DNA of 64,000 nt from Cyclaneusma minus. Taxonomy: Eukaryota; Ascomycota; Leotiomycetes; Marthamycetales; Marthamycetaceae. The stretch is from assembly GCA_037179335.1 (NCBI GenBank), contig JAKZHN010000047.1:1-64000 (forward strand), written 5' to 3'. This document shows, piece by piece, positions 57,339-64,000 of the stretch (the first letter of the stretch is position 1; every line of letters begins with the position of its first letter). The notes below the pieces were generated by a model, which saw nothing but the letters and a program-made list of their open reading frames with translations, searched no databases and was not told where the DNA came from. Made by a program: the position numbers and the translations under genes.

Positions 57339-58293
57339 TTATACAGTTATTCGGAACTTCAGCAGGTCACCATTCTCAATCATCTCTCTCTTGGCATTTA
57401 AAGCATCAACATCCCATGTAGCAGACGCAAGTCGTCCCCCAAGCCATCTCCTTTCCGAGGTATTTTTGGTAAGCCAGACGCAAAATCCGCCACACAGCTC
57501 GGGCTCATCAATAAGATCTGTAAGCAAAGATCAGCAAATGAATAAAAGTAAGAAGTCTGGGACTCGTACGCTCAATAAACTCTTTCGGTGCCGTTTCTGC
57601 CATCTTCGTCTTCACTGCTCCCGGATGCACAGCGACTGCAAGTAGTCCTTGGGCCGAGAATTGCTGATCTAAGAACTCAACAAGACGTATCTGCGCCATT
57701 TTGCTGATGCAGTAGCCCGTGTTGGCAATTATTCCTCCGTATATAGCCCCCGCCATGGCCGACACAGCAACAAACGCTTTTGCTCCATCTGGTGAACCCA
57801 GAAGCAGGGGAACAAAGTAATGCGCAGCCAGGTAGATGCCGACATAGTTGACATCAGCGCAGCGCCGAAAGTCTTCTGGTAGTCCCTCTGTCAGAGACAA
57901 GACCATAGGTCCAGCATAGCCCGAGTTTGCAACCAAGACATCCAGTCTTCCGAATTCGGCCTTGACCAGGCCGGACAGAACTTCGACATCTTTTGCGGAC
58001 GTGATGTCACACTTTTGTGTGAGTAGTTGAATACCTGGGTGTGATTTTTCGATGTTTTCTTTGACACGCTGCAGCTCTGCTTCCGACCTTGCTGCAAGGG
58101 CAATGGACGTAGCTCCAGCGAGGGCGTATGCTTCACAGATTGCTGCGCCGATTCCTCGTCCAGCGCCGAGGATGCATACTACGAAAGGCTTTTGGAGAGA
58201 GACTTGGCGTGGATCTGTGCTTCCAACGCAGTTTGTATGCTTTGGCGTCACCAAGTCTAGCCATGCAAGGGCATTGTCCATGGTGTTGAGCAT
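57339..58293 (-). CDS. Short-chain dehydrogenase/reductase
   Basis: Two exons (57570-58293 and 57339-57517) give 300 aa; the second Met (58281) would shorten it by four. The Rossmann motif is GAGRGIG in VCILGAGRGIGAAICEAYA, NSG follows in VLVANSGYAG, and the catalytic Ser and YxxxK appear in FVAVSAMAGAIYG and TGYCISKMAQ. The C-terminal exon (LIDEPELCGGFCVWLT) supplies a lid-like tail. All catalytic residues are present. It is an NAD(P)H-dependent enzyme that could reduce the aldehyde or a ketone of the PKS product. It is convergent with the PKS. Confidence 0.9.
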
Positions 58294-58574
58294 CGGGTTG
58301 GTGGTAGTGAGGTAGTTGGGTCTCGTTTCTCAAACGCAAGATAGAACCTCTTGGGTACGTTGGTTGACATTTTATTCAATGTTATCTCAATGTATCACGG
58401 TTTTTACCTCATTGGGAAATCGTCCGAAATTACTCGTATTCCGGTGTCGTACATGTCCTCTTCTCGTAAAAATCCTCCACGAAAGTTTTAGCCATTGCGC
58501 AGTGCTAGTATACATTAGGGTATTCGTGATGTAAAAATCAAAGGTCACAATAGAACTGGAAATTGGAAATGAAG

Positions 58575-60269
58575 CTAGACCCCAATTTTAAATCCTCCGG
58601 GGAGCAAGTATTGAAAAACACCATGTGGATCATACTTCTCACGGATTTTGCGCATCTTTGGCAGGCTCTCCCCTTTCCCATAAAACTTGTAAACTTGCTC
58701 GCCACCGGCAGCATCGTTTAGGTATATGTATGGATAAGACAAACCAGCAGCGCTTGCCGCATTATTCATCTCCGTGAGCACGGAGTTGGCGAACGCGCTC
58801 ACAAGGTCATCATCTGCCGGATCTGACCATTGAACGAACATGTTGAAAGCTGATTATTGTTAGTGTTTTCTTCTTGATCCAAAGTCAGATTCGGGGGCAT
58901 ACCGAAGACGTTCCCGTCTGCCGGATCTAGGGAAATAGCATCGCCTCCTGCTGCTTGTGCAGCTTTCATCCAGTTTGTTGATATTGGCTGCAAATTCCCA
59001 CTGACGTAGCAGTGGGAGACGTTTCTGAGTTGTGAGAGAGCAGCTGGGACCAAGGTTTCGTTCATGATCTGCACCATTTCGGGAGCTGCGACAAAGGAAG
59101 CGGCGTGGAAGACATTCCTGTCCGTTTATTAGCATTCAGGTGCTATGATTTTTCTAAGATGGCATACGTACCGGTAGCTTTGGTTACCATACGACGTAGT
59201 CTGCGACTCAAATGATTTGAATGACTGGACCTGGGCTGTGCTGCTGATGGTAGGAATGTCCGTGAAATTCTTGAGAACAGCGGGTGAAGCCTGATTGCCT
59301 CCAATGATCGAATAGTTACCGAAAGCAAAGACGACACAGTTTCCCTGAACCAACTGTTCGCCCGGGTAGATGAAGGTATTTGGCACAATCGCAGTCTTCG
59401 AATCTTCAATTCCACCACCCGGTGCTACCCAGGTTTTCATTGCATCGTAAAAGGTCGGAAGATACGGCGTGTCAATAGAAAGAATCCCAGCATATATTTG
59501 CGGCTCGGGGAAAGTCCTCAAGTCAAACCTGGTGACAATTCCGTAGTTGTTCGAGCCGCCCTTGAGCGCCCAGAAAAGATCTGGATACGTAGATGACGTT
59601 ACCTCGAGAACGGTGCCATTCGCAATAACAAGCTCATATCCAACGACATTGTTCGCTGCCCAGCCGTATTCTCCAGCAAAGTAACTGATGCCGCCACCAA
59701 GTAGTAGTCCGGGAACGCCGACTGGAGCGTACCGACCTCCTACTATCACAAGCCCATGGTCGCAAATCCAGTCATAGACATCCCACCAGGTAAGTCCGGG
59801 ACCAATGCTTGCAATAGTCTCATTCCTTCTGGTAGACAATGTCTTATTGTCAAACTTGGTCATGACAATAAGAACACCCTGATCGGTCGAGGCGGCTGAC
59901 TTCACCGGCATATGACCCGCTCCTCTAACTGCAAACTTTGTGTTCGTGGAAGTCAAGAAATCGACTGCTGCAGATACATCAGACGCAGCTGCGGGTGAGA
60001 AAACGCAAAATGGTGTAAGTACTGTGGTCTGCGACCAGAAGCCTTTCACACAGTAAGCATGAAGTTCGTGAGACATAATAGATTCGCGGTATTAGGTACT
60101 CACTCTGAGTTTCATTTTCATATTCAGTACTTCCTGGCCAGTAGAGCTGATTCGGAAATTGTTGCTCCAGAAGCTGGCATGCTTCGCTCAGCGCAGGATT
60201 CGAGGTCGAATTTCGAGCATTTGCGATCCCGAACAAGGCTATCACAGTAACCAGTATTCTCCACGACAT
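58575..60269 (-). CDS. Secreted FAD-linked oxidase (berberine bridge enzyme type)
   Basis: Four exons (60104-60269, 59172-60042, 58903-59117, 58575-58849) give 508 aa. It begins with a signal peptide (MSWRILVTVIALFGIANA). The FAD-binding-4 domain starts after FCVFSPAAASDVSAAV; AVRGAGHMPV holds the His that usually links covalently to FAD; GVPGLLLGGGISYFAGEYG follows, without the second cysteine of bicovalent enzymes. Several NxT/S glycosylation sites occur. The C-terminal BBE motif is YIYLNDAAGGEQVYKFYG, ending near KYDPHGVFQYLLPGG. It probably oxidises or couples a phenolic intermediate outside the cytosol or in vesicles. It is divergent from the P450 at 61026. Confidence 0.9.
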
Positions 60270-61025
60270 TATGCGGCTCAGGGGTATTGTGCGGTGCAGC
60301 CAAAGCTGATGTGCTGGGACTGTCAATGTCGTACCGCAGTCCGTACTATGTCCAAGGAAATCTTCTGTTTGTATCTGGCTCTGATTTTGGGATTTTGTTG
60401 CATCAACGTAGAGTATTTGATCGGGCAGGATGATTTATATAAATTTTCATTCGTCATGTCTGCTCTGCAACATTGCTCTTCACTAGAATTGAGGCTCTCA
60501 AGGCTCCGCGTGCGAAAATATTCCCTGCTGTAATTTGCCGTATCGCCCCCGGACTGTATGTATAAAGAGGACAAATCTCGGCGTTTACCTCGATTCGACC
60601 ATTGAACACTCGGCACTCAAAGCACCCTTACAACCCTGGAGCCTCACTATTGACTCTTGGTTCAGCCGCATTCAAGGCTGCGTGAGCCACCGACGTTACT
60701 ACTAATAGTAATCACGTCATTTGAGAATTCGGGTTCTGAAACGAATAGACGGTGCCGATTCATTCGTGGCTCGGACATTACTTGATTAGGAAACTCCAGC
60801 AAAAAAACAATAAGCGGGGCCAGTATCACTCCACCCCCACCCGGACATGAAATCGGATTTGGACACTTGGGGAAAGATCTCGATGGAGTCCGGACAACAT
60901 GCAAGGCGTACAAACCCCGGTCAGTCAACCTGCTTGCCAGCTAGACAAAGTATGTACGATGTGTTAGAACTCGACGTGTTGTTGTCGGCGACGCTGACAG
61001 AATTGCATCTCCATCTTGTGCCACG
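60270..61025. promoter_or_regulatory. Bidirectional promoter, FAD oxidase and P450
   Basis: The 756 bp between the two divergent starts should hold both promoters. Near 60575-60600 a TCGGCGTTTACCTCGATTCGA stretch contains clustered TCG/CGA half-sites that could bind a Zn2Cys6 factor, but the spacing does not match the AflR consensus. Co-regulation of the pair is a plausible inference. Confidence 0.45.
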
Positions 61026-62721
61026 ATGGCCTCTTTGTTCGGGTTAGTGAGCGACTCACTCGTGAATATTGACCTACCTCCGAAGACAATACTTCTCGTA
61101 TCTGTTGCTTCCCTTCTTGTCGCAGTATACGTCTCTTCGCGACCATGGCGACCCCAGAAATATGCCCAAGGTATTCCTATTGCAGGCGTGAAGCCGGATG
61201 AGAGGCTCGCGCAGGCAAGAGAGCGATTCCGCGGAGAAGCGAAGGAGATGCTTTTGGAGGGCTATCGGAAATACAAAGGGAAGCCCTTCTATGTTCCGAG
61301 TCCACTTGGAGAGCGGTTGATGCTACCCCCAAATTATGTTGAAGAGATCAAGGCCCGTCCGCCATGGGAATTTGACTTCGTCGGTACGTTCTTTGAGATG
61401 TTTGAGGGCAAATACACTACGATGGGAGACCGTTCCACACTCCATCCACGTGTTGCAAAGGGTCAGCTGAATCATCACTTGGGGGACGTATTGCCTGAAG
61501 TAATGAGAGAGATCGTGGAGGCATTTGAGCTTTACATGCCCCCTTGCGAAGGTAAAACACGTTTCTTTCTGCACTGGTGTTCTCGTAGATCAAATGTTAC
61601 TAGAAGTGGCTGACTTATTCTCTTCAGATTGGACAGAAGTTAAAATGGCTGGCCGATTCGTAGATATTGTTGCCCGAGTCACAAGTCGCATGTTTGGGGG
61701 CAAACAACTCAGCAAAAACGATGAATGGATACACTCCACCATCAACTTCGCAGAAGACGGATTCATCGGCGCCCAGACTCTCAAGATGGTCCCGTTTGCC
61801 CTCCGGCCCGTGGCCGCCAGATTGATTCCAGCTATACGAAGAATAAAGATCCATCATCAGAATGCGCGCAAAGCCATAATTCCCATCATCGAAGAGAGAG
61901 AGAGGATGGAGACTAAGCCAATGGACTTCTTGCAATGGATGATAGATGACGCGAAGGATGAGGAGAAATCACACGAGTTTCTCGCCATGATTCAGCTTAA
62001 ACTGAGCTTTGCTGCGATCCACACCTCGGCCGCTGCGCCGATGCAGCTCCTGTACGATCTCTGTGTCATGCAAGAGTACATAGGCCCATTGCGTCAGGAG
62101 ATTGAGGCAGCCCTTCAAACTCATGGTCGACTGAATAAGCAAGCGCTTGGCAAGATGGAAAAGCTGGACAGCATTATGAAAGAGAGCCAGAGATTCAATC
62201 CACTTCTATTGAGTGAGTTTGATACTTCCATATCATGCAATCTGCAAGCTGACAAAAGCAAACTTTCAGTAACAATGGAACGCATCGTCACGGTGGATTA
62301 CCACATGTCAGATGGGTTTACAATACCGAAGGGGACGACAGTTGGTGTTCCGGCACAAGCAATTTCGATGGACGAGGCTTTGTTTCCAGACCCAGAAACC
62401 TACGATGGCTTTCGATTCGCCAAGCTAAAGCAGCAGGGTGACGTCTCAGGATCAAGAACGGAGTACGCTGCTAGCAACAAGGAAAGTATGGCCTTTGGTT
62501 ACGGACGCCACGCATGTCCAGGACGATTCTTTGCTGCTGCTGAAATCAAGACGATCATGGCTTACATGTTGATGAATTACGAGTTTCATTTGCCTGGAGA
62601 AAGCAAGACGAGGCCACCCAGTCTACCTGCGGAAACCCAGTTTCTTCCCAACCAAGATGCGGTGGTTGTGATAAGAAAAAGAGCAGCAGAGGAAAGATGG
62701 ATACCAGCAGACTGTATATAG
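61026..62721 (+). CDS. Cytochrome P450 monooxygenase, three exons
   Basis: Exons 61026-61551, 61628-62212 and 62270-62721 give 520 aa. The N-terminal anchor is TILLVSVASLLVAVYV. The I-helix stretch is FAAIHTSAAAPMQLLY, where the usual AGxDT is AAIHTS. The K-helix is IMKESQRFNP (ExxR), and the heme loop is FGYGRHACPGRFFAA with its cysteine. This layout, with FGxGxHACPGRFFA and a short ERIV strand after the K-helix, matches the fungal ent-kaurene-oxidase-like and meroterpenoid P450 clades. All functional landmarks are intact. As the partner of the FAD oxidase it is a likely tailoring enzyme; its substrate is not deducible. Confidence 0.9.
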
Positions 62722-63054
62722 CAGCGGAATACTGTAAATTTTCAGGTTTGGGTGATCTCATACTGTTACGGGGTTTACGGGGGTTAGCCTCAGGCAGACA
62801 TGCCTAGCCGTTCCTTTGTCCTAGCTCCTTTGTTCAGGAGCGCTAGAGCTACGCTGGAGCTAAGCCAGCTATGTACTATAAGAAGAGGATCCCTCCGGAC
62901 CTCTCTTCCTTCCTTAGCTTTACAAATCCAGTCTTTACCAGCTACCTGTTCGGGCCCAAGGCTCTCTCTAGCTGGTCTCCGTGACACATACAGTATCACA
63001 TGTTCCAAGTAACCATGGAAGAAGGGGTTGATGTACATTGTAGCTCCGCCCAAC
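62722..63054. other. Intergenic, nothing recognised
   Basis: 333 bp between convergent genes; probably the two 3' untranslated regions. Nothing structured was seen. Confidence 0.6.
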
Positions 63055-64000
63055 CTATAACATCTGACACACCAGACTTTGGTTCAACGCGGACCGAAGA
63101 TCTTGAAACCGTTTCTCAACGCCAATAATAATCTCTCGATGAGCTGTCCGATTCCAATCTGCAGCAAGTTTGCTCAACTTTTCCAAGAATACGATCATTG
63201 CCTTGACTTGAGATAGTGCCAAGATATAGAAAATTCGAGCTAGCTCTTCTTTGGCATCAACTACATAGTCCCCAAAAGATGTCGATCCTGCAAAAGCAGC
63301 AAAAAGCGACTGGTCTTGCGCCGACACATCTGCAGGGGACTCTGCGGAACGGCTCAGCATCTTCGGGAGCTTCTCCATTTGAGCCGCGAGATCCTGCACA
63401 ATAACGATGAGAAGCATGTTCAAACCAGCTAAACATGCGCATTTCTCGCATTCCAGCATCGAATCGCACCGTTCAATTACATGCTTGGTGAAGGACAATA
63501 TCTTATCCACAGCGGTGTCCGTGGCCAAGCTCTTCCGGAGAGTTGTGGCTTCAAAGATAGCAAGAGAAGTGGAAGTGCACGTACATATGCAAGAACATGG
63601 TCCTGTATCGCTGTTTGGAACACTCGACGAAGCGCCGTCGATGAGTAAAGATTGAGGAAGATGCGCGAGATCCGAGTCAGGAACATCACATCCGGCAATA
63701 TCTGTTCTTACATCCGAGATCTTTCGATGAGTACTTGGAGATATCGGGCTTAGCAGTTGTCCGTGACTGCGTTCAATGTCTTTGGATGGCAGCGAAGTGA
63801 GATCATCCAAATTCGGCATCGGTATTTGCATGACTATATGCATAAAGTAAGTATGGGATAGTAAGAATGGAAGGGAGGCGGGCAGCCAACTTACAGTCGA
63901 ACATTTCATCGGGAGTCATATCATATACCGTGCAAAAAATGGCATCCCCGGAATCGTTCTTACTTGAAAGCGATGGATCAAAACCATACTCAGTCCCCGC
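63055..64000 (-). CDS. C-terminal part of a second AflR-like transcription factor (runs off the right edge)
   Basis: The visible exons are 63055-63833 and 63895 to at least 64000, joined by a GTAAGT..ATAG intron. The gene begins beyond the window, so the DNA-binding domain is not seen and its presence is inference. The visible part has the Cys-rich CSCICTCTSTSL followed by LATDTAVDKILSFTKHVIER, CDSMLECEKCACLAGLNMLL and a helical tail, which is the arrangement found C-terminal in Zn2Cys6 regulators of fungal polyketide clusters. With the regulator at 31445 it would bracket the locus. It could also belong to a neighbouring cluster on the right. Confidence 0.75.

Noticed and set aside
1..64000. 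CRISPR arrays, rRNA genes, helicase-type subtelomeric genes
   Set aside because: None seen on either strand. The organism is eukaryotic, and the repeats present do not have spacer-repeat layout.

Overview
The window is the end of a chromosome of a filamentous ascomycete. It opens with 25 perfect AACCCT telomere units followed by 16 GACCCT units. Genes have short GT..AG introns of about 45-110 bp, and the families are typical of Pezizomycotina: Crh-type GH16, DUF924, fungal rhodopsin-domain proteins, AflR-like regulators and an SAT-containing polyketide synthase. A Dothideomycete is my best guess, but this is inference from gene content and not proven.

Region 1 (1-25 kb) is mostly conserved genes that start unusually close to the telomere. 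After about 1.1 kb of AT-rich subtelomere come the splicing factor Prp17/Cdc40, a divergent lysine-rich nuclear-type protein with an in-frame TGA near its end, an NTF2-like small protein, a six-exon rhodopsin-domain membrane protein, an 11-exon cytochrome P450, an ABHD12-like hydrolase, an SWR1-complex Swc3-like subunit, a second rhodopsin-domain protein, a Crh-type GH16 wall transglycosylase and a DUF924 protein.

Region 2 (25-31 kb) is gene-poor. It holds a decayed stand-alone adenylation-domain gene and an intron-containing tRNA-Arg(ACG).

Region 3 (31-64 kb) is a loosely spaced secondary-metabolite locus. An AflR-like Zn2Cys6 regulator, a single-exon P450, an O-methyltransferase, an NmrA-like reductase, a large non-reducing PKS (SAT-KS-AT-PT-ACP-ACP-ACP-R, 2419 aa in my four-exon model), an SDR, a secreted FAD-linked oxidase, a P450 divergent from it, and the C-terminal part of a second regulator that runs off the right edge. 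The PKS has no methyltransferase domain and ends in a thioester reductase, so it should release an aromatic aldehyde. The methyltransferase, P450s, FAD oxidase, SDR and NmrA-like reductase are plausible tailoring enzymes; the two regulators are plausible controllers. The product cannot be named from sequence. I do not recognise this exact gene set as a characterised cluster.

Non-coding structure of interest: an 871-bp DNA-transposon-like element (36484-37354) with 14-bp perfect terminal inverted repeats, a GAGT target duplication and an internal tRNA-Leu-like Pol III module; an interstitial telomere-like block (43.7-44.0 kb) inside the PKS locus; a duplicated module upstream of the PKS; a 430-bp PKS intron built of degenerate 15-nt repeats; and a scattered GGCATG..GTAATTT motif in the first 800 bp. 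All exon models here were spliced by eye and checked for reading-frame closure only.
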